Assembly (NCBI GenBank): GCA_964636865.1
Contig: CAZWVJ010000025.1
Coordinates: 1-25,004 of the forward strand
DNA length: 25,004 nucleotides
Source of the DNA: B1SED10-75 sp964636865
GTDB lineage: Bacteria > Bacillota > Dethiobacteria > DTU022 > PWGO01
Direction of reading: 5' to 3'
The notes under the pieces were generated by a model. The model was not told the origin of the DNA. It saw nothing but the letters and a program-made list of their open reading frames with translations, and searched no databases. A program made the translations under genes and the position numbers. Shown here one piece after another: positions 6,940 through 14,863 of this stretch. Within the stretch, counting starts at the first letter, position 1. Each line of letters opens with the position of its first letter.

Positions 6940-8022
6940 TTAATCATCATCATCGTAGGAAGGCAGGGTAATAGAATCCGAGCTTTCCACTTCAAAAGAA
7001 AGACGCCGCTCACCTTCCAGGGTGTTCTTGATAATGTCCACTCCACTTTCTAAGTTTCGGGGATCGCCCACGGCTTCTATTTCTACCGGATTTACAGGTA
7101 TGAGGTTATCATTCACCTTAATCAAAGGCCCCGTGCACCTGATCGCGGAAGTAGCCGTTAACCTCTGACCACCCACTGCCACTCCTTCTGCTCCGGAAGC
7201 AAGCAACTCGTTTACCACATCCCGGATATCCGTATCATGGACGATGCTGGGGCTATCAACTGCCTCAGCTTCATCATAAATTCTGACCACAATTCCCTCT
7301 CCGGTTTTCTCGGCATAGCCGGTCTCAGCCCGCAAATCCCGCAATGATTCTCTTAAAGAATTAAGCTCTTCGGTAAGAATCTCGATTTGCTCCTGCTCAT
7401 CATCTGCCTCAGTAAAACGAGCCTCCCCGTCACTTATTTCCAATTCGATCAGCTGGGTGCCTATAAAATCACCCTCGGCATAGTAATCTTCTGCCCGGGC
7501 AATGGTAGAAGCATTCAGAAAATTATACGGCTGAACTTTAATTTCATCTTCGGAAAGCTCGATGGTCACCTGCGTAAGCTCATCAAGCTCTTCTAAACCG
7601 GGGTCTTCATTGACAAGTTCTTTTATTCTTTCCTCAAATTCCGCTTCCCATTCTTCAATAATTATTTCCTCTACATCACCGGGATGTGAGAGAATTATTT
7701 CTTTTAATTCATCCTGCGAGCCAGAGGTTTCGATGGCGTAGCTGAAATCTGCTAACGCCTCTCTCACCGAGCTTCTATCCGAAACCCCGAGGTCATCGGC
7801 CATATCTCTGCTGTGCTCCAACAAGCTCATGGCTACATGCCTCTTATAGCTGACTTCAGATCTGGTCCCGGGATACTGGGCAGAAATAATATAAAAACTC
7901 CAACCGGTTAAAAACACATTTATGAGCAAAGACACACAAATGATAATTACCAGTATGCTTATTAACTTATTCCGGTCTTCGTTTTTGAAACGGTCGAACA
8001 ACCCGCTTTTTTCTTCCTTCAT
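6940..8022 (-). CDS. DUF881-family protein with N-terminal membrane anchor
   Basis: A single N-terminal hydrophobic helix (about residues 18-44, LISILVIIICVSLLINVFL) anchors a large acidic domain, probably outside the membrane. A coiled coil (about 215-245) precedes the DUF881 domain, seen in IVHDTDIRDVVNELLASGAE, GVAVGGQRLTATSAI and GPLIKVN. DUF881 proteins (YlxW/YlxX type) often sit near cell-division genes, but their biochemical role is not established. The 360 aa are longer than usual (about 230-250) because of an acidic segment between anchor and coiled coil; the C-terminus ends in four Asp. The frame is open back to 8175, but that part covers a REP-like repeat, so I start at ATG 8022 with a weak AAGG 8 nt upstream. 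It occupies the slot between ybeY and cdd where dgkA is common. Confidence 0.85.
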   Translation of the reverse strand: MKEEKSGLFDRFKNEDRNKLISILVIIICVSLLINVFLTGWSFYIISAQYPGTRSEVSYKRHVAMSLLEHSRDMADDLGVSDRSSVREALADFSYAIETSGSQDELKEIILSHPGDVEEIIIEEWEAEFEERIKELVNEDPGLEELDELTQVTIELSEDEIKVQPYNFLNASTIARAEDYYAEGDFIGTQLIELEISDGEARFTEADDEQEQIEILTEELNSLRESLRDLRAETGYAEKTGEGIVVRIYDEAEAVDSPSIVHDTDIRDVVNELLASGAEGVAVGGQRLTATSAIRCTGPLIKVNDNLIPVNPVEIEAVGDPRNLESGVDIIKNTLEGERRLSFEVESSDSITLPSYDDDD

Positions 8023-8079
8023 AATCGTTACCTTACCTTTAGTATTAGTAACTGCTCCAGTATATACAGCTTTGCTACC

Positions 8080-8136
8080 GGGGACGGTTTTATCGTTTCC
8101 CCTCGAGCCTGAAATACAGCCCTTCGCTGCGCTTCG
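8080..8136. repeat. Truncated REP-like element upstream of the DUF881 gene
   Basis: GGGGACGGTTTTATCGTTTC through 8102 matches the left arm of the element at 24827-24849 at 19 of 23 positions. The 17-mer CCCTTCGCTGCGCTTCG at 8120-8136 is identical to 24872-24888. The right arm is absent here. The repeat reads open in the minus frame and falsely extends the downstream gene. Confidence 0.7.
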
Positions 8137-8334
8137 AAAACACTCGAATTCAACCCTCAGCAAAGCCTGTTTCACTCTGCAAATAAAAAATAATCAATAT
8201 TCTCTAAATAGCTAAAGTATTTTAATTTTCTTTAATCATTAATAACTAAACAACATTTTCATTTATTTTCTTTCTCCTGTCAATACCATTATAAAGGTTA
8301 TAGATTATTCAATAAACACTTTTATAAGTGAAAT

Positions 8335-8388
8335 TAATTAACCTCTCGCCTATATAGCGGGAGAATTCTTGGCATTACAAGTTAAAAC
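8335..8388 (-). repeat. 3'-end repeat with hairpin, copy after ybeY
   Basis: A 7-bp stem CTCTCGC-CTATATA-GCGGGAG (one G-T pair) is followed by AGAATTCTTGGCATTACAAG and TTAAAA. The core matches the copies at 6241-6270 and 6880-6908. It begins about 20 nt beyond the ybeY stop, the same side as in the other copies. Confidence 0.65.
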
Positions 8389-8410
8389 ATAAAAATTTAA
8401 AAGGGAAGCA

Positions 8411-8860
8411 TTATCCGGCAATAAGTTCTTTAACTTTAAACTCCATTTGAGAGGTTTCCTGCTCATCAGTGTGGTCATAACCAAGTAAATGGTAAAGCCC
8501 ATGCGCCAACAAATAAAGTAAACGCGATTCCCAGGTTGTGGAGTCTTCTTCCGCTTGAGCCATCGCTCTATCTACAGAAACATAAACTTCTCCCAGGATG
8601 AAACTCACCTGTTTAAATCGCAGTTGCTCCAGTTCCTTCTCTTCTACCATGGGAAAAGAAAGGACGTCGGTTACTTCTTTTTTTTCGCGGTATTTATTAT
8701 TTAGCCAGGCCAACTGGCTGTCTCCGCTCAAGATAACCCCTACCTCTGCCTGCAAAAGAGACTCTTTATTTCCAAAACGCCGCAGCATTTTAAGAATGCG
8801 CCATCTGAGACGGGGGTTATCTTTAACCTTTTCATGCAATTCATTAAGATAAGCTCTCAA
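8411..8860 (-). CDS. ybeY: Endoribonuclease YbeY, rRNA maturation
   Basis: YbeY is a metal-dependent endoribonuclease (UPF0054) needed for 16S rRNA 3'-end processing and ribosome quality control. The zinc motif HGLYHLLGYDH is complete, with H120, H124 and H130; the upstream TDVLSFP block is also typical. The length is 149 aa. The start is TTG at 8860, overlapping the TGA of pgpH as TTGA, with AAAGG or GGAGG in the end of pgpH as SD, so translation is coupled. The neighbours PhoH, PgpH and Era are its usual partners by synteny. Confidence 0.96.
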   Translation of the reverse strand: MRAYLNELHEKVKDNPRLRWRILKMLRRFGNKESLLQAEVGVILSGDSQLAWLNNKYREKKEVTDVLSFPMVEEKELEQLRFKQVSFILGEVYVSVDRAMAQAEEDSTTWESRLLYLLAHGLYHLLGYDHTDEQETSQMEFKVKELIAG

Positions 8861-10965
8861 GAAGACCTTTCCTCCATTTCTTCTTTAAGTTGGCTTACCG
8901 GGTACTCAAGACGGTTGTGATACATGCCAAAAATAAGAGATATAAATTTATTCTCAATTTTATCCAGCTCCCGCATGGTTAAATCACATTCATCCAACTG
9001 GCCGTCATTTAATCTGTCTTTGATCAATTTACGCACCATGTTCTCCACGTTTTCCTTGCTGGGATCACTTAAAGAGCGCACTCCCGCCTCTACCACATCG
9101 GCAAGCATAATTATAGCCGCTTCCTTGCTCTGGGGAAGGGGGCCGTCGTAGCGATAATTTTCTTCGGTTATTTCCGTTGGATCTATCTCCAGGGCCTGCA
9201 TGTAAAAATACGAAATCATACTGGTACCGTGGTGCTGGGCAATGATATCCTGAATAATTGCCGGCAGGCCCTCCTTTTGAGCCATTTTTACCCCCATTTT
9301 CACATGAGCGCTGATAACAAGCGCGCTCAAATTGGGAGAAAGTTTTTGGTGAGGGTTTTCTTCCGTAAACTGATTCTCCACGAAAAAATGCGGCCTTGAT
9401 ATTTTGCCAATATCATGATAATAAGCGCCCACCCGGCATAAAAGGGGATCGGCATCTACTTCTTCAGCCGCAGCTTCTGCCAGGTTGCCCACCATGACGC
9501 TATGGTAGTAGGTTCCCGGCGACTTCATTGATAACTCTCGCAACAGCGGCTGATTAGGGTTGGCAAGCTCCAGGAGAGTTACTGATGTAGTAAGCCCAAA
9601 CGCACTTTCTAAAAACGGCAGCAAGCCAATGGCAATCATGGCGGAAAGGAATCCGTTCCCGGCACCCGCCCCCAGGGTATAGCTGAACTCCCGCAAAAAG
9701 TCAAATTCCATACGCACGTTTTCAAAAAGCAGAAAAGTGGCTATAATAAGCGCTATATTGGTGAGGGACACATATAAACCGGCCTTTACCAGGTCGGTCC
9801 TACCCTTGAGCCGCGATACTGTTAAGATAGCTATCAAACCGCCGATGAGGGAGATAATCACTATATTTAACTCATCCGGAACAATCAACCCCATTAGCAG
9901 GGAAAGCAGTATATTAAACAATATGGCCAATCTATAACCAAATAACACCGTGATGAGTATAACAGCGGCAGCTACAGGAATAAGATAATAGGAAAAATAA
10001 CTCCCGGCAAGGGCAAAAATGAGGGTGATAGCAACTATCGCTCCCAGCAAAAGCAGTGATTTGGGACTGTTGTAAATATCGTGGTTAAAATAATATAGAA
10101 ACACTCCCACTGTAAAAAAGACGACAAGCAGGAACAAAAAAAGCCCCGCAAAGGTCATATAATTGGCCTGGCCACCGCGGAGCAATCCCATGGCCTCAAG
10201 ACGGTTTATATGTTCTTCCGTAACCATTTCCCCTTCACTTATAATTCTTGTGCCGCGGTGAACAATAACCGGTTCTACTTCTTCCTGGGCAGCTTCTATT
10301 TTCTCCGTAGTCGCCTCCGGGTCAAAAATCATATTAGGCCGGATAAGGGGTTCTACCAGCTTTTCCGCCATCCTTCTTAATTCAACGCTGAAAATATACC
10401 CGCTAATTTCTTCCCTTACCTGCCTTTGAGCTGTTTCCAACCCTTCGGCTTTAACTCCCTGTTCTGCAAGCACCTCTTGCAAAAGAGATTCCAGGCGATT
10501 TTTTAAATCATTCAGGTTACCTCTGTTAGTGCGCAAAGCCTCAGCCAGAACTTCTTCTGAAGTTTCTTCTTCTAAAAGTTCCTGTAATTCCTCTATCTTT
10601 TCCTCCTGCTCCATCTCTTCATTCTCTCTTAGGGTGAAGAGCTTCTCAAAAAATTTGTCCACCTTTTCAAGTGCGGAATTCAAAACTTCGGGATCAAGAG
10701 TATAAACTTCCTGCACTTCTTCTGCCGCTTCTTCCAGACGCTTTTCCGTGGCATGTTCATCTTCCATATCTCGGGGCGCATAAACGGTTGTAGGGCTAGG
10801 TTTACCCTCTTCCAGATCTACTCTAAAAGGGACAATCATTGTCGCCAAAAGGGCATAAATAACTACAAACACACCAACAGTTATGATAATGCGCCTGGTT
10901 TTTAAGTCGGCAAACAAATTTTTAAATTTAGGCCAAAATCCCTTTAAGCCACCAAAATTTGCCAT
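8857..10965 (-). CDS. pgpH: PgpH-type 7TM-HD c-di-AMP phosphodiesterase
   Basis: This is a membrane protein that, by family, hydrolyses cyclic di-AMP with a cytoplasmic HD domain. One N-terminal helix (about 24-45) is followed by a large extracytoplasmic 7TMR-HDED-type region rich in Glu (about 50-265), a block of seven membrane helices (about 270-455) and the HD domain, with the His-Asp pair at 517-518 in GAYYHDIGKISRPHFF. The length of 702 aa is normal for the family. The ATG at 10965 has AAAGGAG 7 nt upstream. It lies 51 nt after phoH and overlaps ybeY. Activity is inferred from the family; the catalytic His-Asp is visible. Confidence 0.94.
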   Translation of the reverse strand: MANFGGLKGFWPKFKNLFADLKTRRIIITVGVFVVIYALLATMIVPFRVDLEEGKPSPTTVYAPRDMEDEHATEKRLEEAAEEVQEVYTLDPEVLNSALEKVDKFFEKLFTLRENEEMEQEEKIEELQELLEEETSEEVLAEALRTNRGNLNDLKNRLESLLQEVLAEQGVKAEGLETAQRQVREEISGYIFSVELRRMAEKLVEPLIRPNMIFDPEATTEKIEAAQEEVEPVIVHRGTRIISEGEMVTEEHINRLEAMGLLRGGQANYMTFAGLFLFLLVVFFTVGVFLYYFNHDIYNSPKSLLLLGAIVAITLIFALAGSYFSYYLIPVAAAVILITVLFGYRLAILFNILLSLLMGLIVPDELNIVIISLIGGLIAILTVSRLKGRTDLVKAGLYVSLTNIALIIATFLLFENVRMEFDFLREFSYTLGAGAGNGFLSAMIAIGLLPFLESAFGLTTSVTLLELANPNQPLLRELSMKSPGTYYHSVMVGNLAEAAAEEVDADPLLCRVGAYYHDIGKISRPHFFVENQFTEENPHQKLSPNLSALVISAHVKMGVKMAQKEGLPAIIQDIIAQHHGTSMISYFYMQALEIDPTEITEENYRYDGPLPQSKEAAIIMLADVVEAGVRSLSDPSKENVENMVRKLIKDRLNDGQLDECDLTMRELDKIENKFISLIFGMYHNRLEYPVSQLKEEMEERSS

Positions 10966-11016
10966 GCATATACTCCTTTATTTTTTTCCTATTTTTTTCA
11001 AACAAATAGAGATGAT

Positions 11017-11991
11017 TTATTTAGAGTTGTGCTCATTTTCATATGTTTCGTAGGCTTCGATAATTTTTTGCACCAAAGGATGCCTGACTACATCTTCCTC
11101 GCTGAGGTAAAAAATGGCGATTCCTTCGATGCCCTTGAGCACATCCGGAGCTTGAATTAATCCTGAAAAACGGCCCTTGGGAAGATCCACCTGGGTTATG
11201 TCACCTGTAATAACCGCTTTAGACTCAAAGCCAAGGCGAGTTAAAAACATTTTCATCTGCTCCGGGGTGGCGTTTTGAGCTTCATCCAGGATCACAAAAG
11301 AATCATCAAGCGTTCTCCCGCGCATGTAAGCAAGAGGAGCAACCTCAATTATGCCTTTTTCCTTGTACTTTTGATATGTCTCTACCCCTAATAATTCGTA
11401 CAGGCCATCGTAAATAGGCCTCAAATATGGATCAACTTTTTCCTGAAAATCCCCGGGCAAAAAACCTAAATGCTCGCCTGCTTCCACAGCAGGGCGGGTT
11501 AAAATAATACGCTGCACCACTTTATTCCTTAAATCATCTATGGCCTTTGCCAGGGCAAGGTAAGTTTTCCCCGTGCCGGCAGGACCGATAGAGATTACTA
11601 TATCATTTTTGCGCATAGCTTCCAGGTATTTTTTTTGCCCCTTAGTCTTGGGTTTGATCTGCTTGCCTCTTCCGGAAACAAGGACCACATCCGTAAATAT
11701 ATTTCTCACTTCTTCCACTCGCCCTTCTCTGGTTAGCCGAAGCGCATATTCCATATCGTTGGCTGTAATATAGTGCCCCTTACGGATAACAACAACAAGT
11801 TCTTGCAATAAAAAAAATAACTTCTGGACCTCTTCTTTCTCACCTTCGAGTATTAATTCATGTCCCTCCGGAATTATCCGGACGTCAAAATATTTTTCCA
11901 CCAGATTAAGGTGCTCGTCAAATCTTCCCAGAAGCGATAAAGACTCTTCATCTTTTTCCAGTATTATTTTTTGCGTAACTGTTTCTTCCAA
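11017..11991 (-). CDS. phoH: PhoH-like ATPase
   Basis: This is a cytoplasmic P-loop ATPase of the PhoH family, often tied by gene order and function to RNA metabolism and YbeY. Walker A is GPAGTGKT (136-143) and Walker B is FVILDEAQ (232-239). The N-terminal segment (1-110) has the usual KH-like layout seen in longer PhoH proteins. The length is 324 aa. The start is TTG at 11991 with AAAAGGAGG about 12 nt upstream. It heads the phoH-pgpH-ybeY cluster. The yqfC/yqfD genes that often precede phoH in Bacilli are not seen in the 560-bp region upstream. Confidence 0.95.
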   Translation of the reverse strand: MEETVTQKIILEKDEESLSLLGRFDEHLNLVEKYFDVRIIPEGHELILEGEKEEVQKLFFLLQELVVVIRKGHYITANDMEYALRLTREGRVEEVRNIFTDVVLVSGRGKQIKPKTKGQKKYLEAMRKNDIVISIGPAGTGKTYLALAKAIDDLRNKVVQRIILTRPAVEAGEHLGFLPGDFQEKVDPYLRPIYDGLYELLGVETYQKYKEKGIIEVAPLAYMRGRTLDDSFVILDEAQNATPEQMKMFLTRLGFESKAVITGDITQVDLPKGRFSGLIQAPDVLKGIEGIAIFYLSEEDVVRHPLVQKIIEAYETYENEHNSK

Positions 11992-12027
11992 AAAGCTGTA
12001 AAACCTCCTTTTAAAAGACAGGGGTAT

Positions 12028-12033
12028 ATTATA
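12028..12033 (-). promoter_or_regulatory. Candidate -10 box of the phoH promoter
   Basis: A perfect TATAAT on the minus strand lies about 37 nt before the phoH start. No good -35 at 17 nt is visible; GGGACA at 19 nt is the best partner. It is the only strong -10 near the gene. Confidence 0.45.
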
Positions 12034-12374
12034 AGCACAAGTTTTTAAGTTTTGTCCCCCACTATGTCTTCTTTTGTTTTAACCCTTTTTTACTTGTTCG
12101 GTTTCTATTTTTGAGAACCTAAAATTTACCAACTTCAGCTTGCACTTTCCCCGGGTTTTTTTATCTCTTATTTACTTCCCCTCCAATGTAAAAATCTATT
12201 GGTGTATGTTTTACTTTGTTTTTACTTTATATCTTAACTATACCGCATTTCTGCTTGATTTACCATAGATCTTTGCAGCTATCTTTCATTTCCCCATTAT
12301 TTAAATGTTTATGATTAGATTTATGTTTACTTATTTATTTAGGGCAAAAGCTATTTTTTTCATGCATTATTATT

Positions 12375-12410
12375 AAAAAGGCAGAGAGCGTTGTTTTCCC
12401 TGCCTTTTTT
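12375..12410 (-). terminator. Intrinsic terminator of the HIT-rpsU transcript
   Basis: AAAAAGGCAG and CTGCCTTTTT form a perfect 10-bp stem around a 15-nt loop, with T-runs on both sides, so it can work in both directions. It lies about 140 nt after the rpsU stop on the minus strand. Confidence 0.85.
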
Positions 12411-12551
12411 AATTTCTTTCTTAATTTACAACTCGACCACACACTTTACGCCCAATTTTTGCAACCTTGCTCTTACAAGTAAGTTTTTTATAATCTATCT
12501 CGTTAACTACATCTATCCGGCTACATCATCTATCATTAGGTTTATAAAATT

Positions 12552-12725
12552 TTAATACTTTCTTTTGCGAGCTGCTTCTGACTTCTTCTTACGGCGTTCA
12601 CTGGGCTTTTCATAGTGTTCTCTCTTTCGAATTTCAACAAGAACACCGGTGCGAGCACATTGCTTTTTAAATCTCTTTAAAGCTTTATCCAAACTCTCGT
12701 CTTTACCCACTTTTATCTCGGTCAT
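12552..12725 (-). CDS. rpsU: 30S ribosomal protein S21
   Basis: This is the small ribosomal subunit protein bS21. The 57-residue product begins MTEIKVGKDESLDKALKRFK and contains the REHYEKPSERRKKKSEAARK block typical of the family; it is strongly basic. An SD, GGAGGGGGG, precedes the ATG by about 6 nt. It follows the HIT gene by 59 nt and is closed by the terminator at 12375-12410. The neighbours MtaB, RsmE and the DnaJ operon match the common Firmicute order, although mnmH and a YheA-like gene now lie between. Confidence 0.97.
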   Translation of the reverse strand: MTEIKVGKDESLDKALKRFKKQCARTGVLVEIRKREHYEKPSERRKKKSEAARKRKY

Positions 12726-12784
12726 TTATATCCCCCCTCCGGCAACTTGATTAAAAGAAGGGCTGATAGCTTAGCAATAATAAC

Positions 12785-13144
12785 TTATACCCCTCGTCCT
12801 CTTGCAATATTATGATTAAGCGGCTTTCCGCCTATCAAATGAAGATGTAAATGCAAAACTGCTTGCCCGCCTTCTTCACCACAATTTATAACTATTCTAA
12901 AGCCTCGTTCCTGAAGTCCAAATTCTCCGGCTAACCTATTCGCTACCAGATGAAGCTTTCCCACTAAATCTGCATCTTCTTCGCCAACACTCAGTATGGA
13001 ATCAAAATGCTTACGGGGAACTATGAGCAGGTGCACAGGTGCTACCGGATTAATATCCTTGAATGCCATAATATCTTCATCTTCATATACTATATCTGCA
13101 TCCGCTTTTTTCTCAACAATATTGCAAAACAAGCAATCTGACAA
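12785..13144 (-). CDS. HIT family (HinT-like) nucleotide-binding protein
   Basis: This is a histidine-triad hydrolase of the HinT branch, which cleaves purine nucleoside phosphoramidates and aminoacyl-adenylates in vitro; the cellular role is unclear. The triad H98-L-H100-L-H102-L-IGG is intact, and an N-terminal CLFC (4-7) suggests the zinc-bearing subtype. The length of 119 aa is typical. The start is TTG at 13144 with GGAGG 9 nt upstream. It is cotranscribed with rpsU. A candidate promoter lies about 100 nt upstream. Confidence 0.94.
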   Translation of the reverse strand: MSDCLFCNIVEKKADADIVYEDEDIMAFKDINPVAPVHLLIVPRKHFDSILSVGEEDADLVGKLHLVANRLAGEFGLQERGFRIVINCGEEGGQAVLHLHLHLIGGKPLNHNIARGRGV

Positions 13145-13241
13145 CAGCCCTTTCCTCCTTCAAAACTTAAGCTTTCCCGGTTAAACAAGGCAAAGGTACA
13201 TATCTTTTATACTACTTTACCTTAATTGTTTAACTTCTACA

Positions 13242-13270
13242 ATTTTAACACAATACCTGCTTCTTGAAAA
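13242..13270 (-). promoter_or_regulatory. Candidate promoter of HIT-rpsU
   Basis: On the minus strand TTTTCA (13265-13270) and TAAAAT (13242-13247) are separated by 17 bp, each close to the housekeeping consensus. The distance to the HIT start is about 98 nt. Confidence 0.45.
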
Positions 13271-13427
13271 GGGATGGGGAAAATTTAGCCATTTGCTCGG
13301 CCCTAAAAAACTTTCGTAAAATGAAGAACCTCCTAATTTTTGACTTAACAAAGTTGATTTTTCAAATAATACTCCTCCAGGTAATTTCGAATTTCCCGAC
13401 TTATTATCCCAACTTTCTGTTAGAATA

Positions 13428-13493
13428 GTCTTATGAACAACGGGAGTAAACCGGAATTACTCCCTTACTCCCGTTTTTCAACTTGCATAAGAC
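13428..13493 (+). terminator. Nested palindrome with terminator-like core upstream of mnmH
   Basis: The outer arms GTCTTATG and CATAAGAC enclose an 11-bp stem AACGGGAGTAA / TTACTCCCGTT followed by TTT. TTACTCCC occurs twice in tandem (13457-13464 and 13465-13472), so the single GGGAGTAA (13442-13449) can pair with either copy. This gives a 7-nt-loop or a 15-nt-loop hairpin. It could be a terminator for a short upstream transcript or an attenuator in the mnmH leader. Confidence 0.55.
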
Positions 13494-13512
13494 AGGCTTA
13501 TTTAGTTATAAT
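13483..13512 (+). promoter_or_regulatory. Candidate promoter of mnmH
   Basis: TTGCAT (13483-13488) and a perfect TATAAT (13507-13512) are separated by 18 bp, about 90 nt before mnmH. An alternative extended -10, TGTTAGAAT (13418-13426), lies just before the palindrome; use of that one would place the palindrome in the leader RNA. Confidence 0.4.
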
Positions 13513-13597
13513 CAAAATATAGTTGTTTATTTTAAATTCATTTTCAGTGCTTCACTTTTTTGGGCTCTCTAATATATAGCTCGAATACGAGAAAGGG

Positions 13598-14701
13598 GTG
13601 CTACCCATAATTAATAATGAGATTGAAATAAAAGACGCCTTAAAAAGAGAAGACCTGGTTTTTATTGATGTCCGCTCTCCGGGGGAGTATGCGCTCAATA
13701 AAATACCAGGAGCATTAAATGTACCCCTTTTTAATAATGAGGAACGCGAAGAATTGGGCATAGTTTATAAGGATGCGGGCTCTGCAGTAGCCCAACGTAA
13801 AGGACTGGAATTTGCGGTTCCCAAACTTACCCGCCTGGTTGATCATATCGAGACAATAAGTGGGGAAAAAATTCCCGCCCTCTATTGCTGGCGAGGAGGT
13901 TTGCGCAGCAGCAGCCTTTCTTATATCCTGCAGTTGGCGGGCATGAAAGTTTTCTACGTTAAAGGTGGTTACAAAGCTTATCGCCGCTTTATTAATCACT
14001 CTTTGCAAAATTATCGATTACAACCTCAGCCCATTATATTACACGGGCTAACCGGAACAGGAAAAACTTTGATTACCAAAAAATTAATCCAACGCGGATA
14101 TGCCGCCCTTGATTTAGAAAGGCTGGCCTGCCACAGGGGATCGGTTTTCGGTCAAATCGGCTTTCATCACAGGCCTTCGCAAAAGAATTTTGATGGGATG
14201 CTGTGGCAGCAGCTGGAAAAAATACAGCATTTCCCCTACGTGGTTATTGAAAAGGAAGGCAACAAAATGGGCCCGCTGTTTCTTCCTCAATTTTTAGTAA
14301 ACGCCATGGAAGAAGGGATACATATTCTTTTAAAGTCATCCCCGGAGGTTAGGGCTCGGCGAATTGTCGAGGAATATGTCGGGGGCAAATTAACGGAAAG
14401 GGAAAAAGAAGAATTTCGGCAGGGCATTGAGCAGCTAACCCCTCGACTGGGGAAAAAACGCAGCAATGAACTGATTAAACTGCTGGAAGAAAATAATTAT
14501 TATGAAGCAGCCTTAATTCTGTGTCGGGATTATTATGATCGGCTTTATCCCGATGCCCGCCCGGATAGATATGATTTTTCCGCTCAATTCAATACCGATA
14601 ACCTGGAGGAAGCAACAGATGGTATCATAGATTATATCTATCAATTTATAAAGAACGGAGAATTACAAAAGAGTAACAGCTCCGTACCCATAAAAGGTTA
14701 A
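13598..14701 (+). CDS. mnmH: tRNA 2-selenouridine synthase (MnmH/SelU)
   Basis: By family, this enzyme replaces the sulfur of 2-thiouridine at the tRNA wobble position with selenium, via a geranylated intermediate, using selenophosphate. An N-terminal rhodanese domain (about 5-135) has the active Cys in CWRGGLRS (C97). A P-loop domain follows with GLTGTGKT (150-157). The length of up to 367 aa matches the family. The start is unclear: the GTG at 13598 overlaps the only SD (AAAGGGG, 13592-13598), which is correctly spaced for an ATA (13607) or ATT (13610) instead. The gene is on the strand opposite to its neighbours, inside an otherwise conserved minus-strand order. Its presence implies selenium use by the host. 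Confidence 0.93.
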   Translation: MLPIINNEIEIKDALKREDLVFIDVRSPGEYALNKIPGALNVPLFNNEEREELGIVYKDAGSAVAQRKGLEFAVPKLTRLVDHIETISGEKIPALYCWRGGLRSSSLSYILQLAGMKVFYVKGGYKAYRRFINHSLQNYRLQPQPIILHGLTGTGKTLITKKLIQRGYAALDLERLACHRGSVFGQIGFHHRPSQKNFDGMLWQQLEKIQHFPYVVIEKEGNKMGPLFLPQFLVNAMEEGIHILLKSSPEVRARRIVEEYVGGKLTEREKEEFRQGIEQLTPRLGKKRSNELIKLLEENNYYEAALILCRDYYDRLYPDARPDRYDFSAQFNTDNLEEATDGIIDYIYQFIKNGELQKSNSSVPIKG

Positions 14702-14863
14702 GGTAAAGTTAAAAAAAAGTCGTAAGAAAAAAATCGAGATGAAATCCTTGAATTACTCAGGACAAGTAGTGTGAAGGCTAAAATAGGGCCCATGGAAGTC
14801 ATGGATGATATCCCTGTAATAATTGAGGATAATACTCAAAAAAAAAGATGGGAGGTTTTTAAC

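Larger units (their letters stand above)
8023..8410. other. Intergenic region upstream of the DUF881 gene, with repeats
   Basis: These 388 bases lie between ybeY and the DUF881 gene. They contain a truncated REP-like arm (8080-8136), an AT-rich stretch with a short palindrome CACTT-TTAT-AAGTG (8316-8329), and the 3'-end repeat with its hairpin (8335-8388). No further gene is seen. The separation suggests that the DUF881 gene may have its own promoter, which I could not place. Confidence 0.6.
11992..12551. other. AT-rich intergenic region between rpsU and phoH
   Basis: About 560 bases with no credible ORF. A TATAAT (minus strand, 12028-12033) can serve as -10 for phoH, and a strong hairpin terminator lies at 12375-12410. 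I see nothing else between 12060 and 12370 beyond strong T/A bias. Confidence 0.75.
13145..13597. other. Divergent intergenic region between the HIT gene and mnmH
   Basis: These 453 bases separate a minus-strand and a plus-strand operon. Candidate promoters point both ways, and a large palindrome with terminator features lies at 13428-13493. No ORF with a convincing SD was found on either strand. An AGGAGG on the minus strand near 13332 is not followed by a usable start codon. Confidence 0.7.

Noticed and set aside
13300..13345. Small minus-strand peptide after AGGAGG near 13332
   Set aside because: No ATG, GTG or TTG at proper spacing follows the SD-like sequence.
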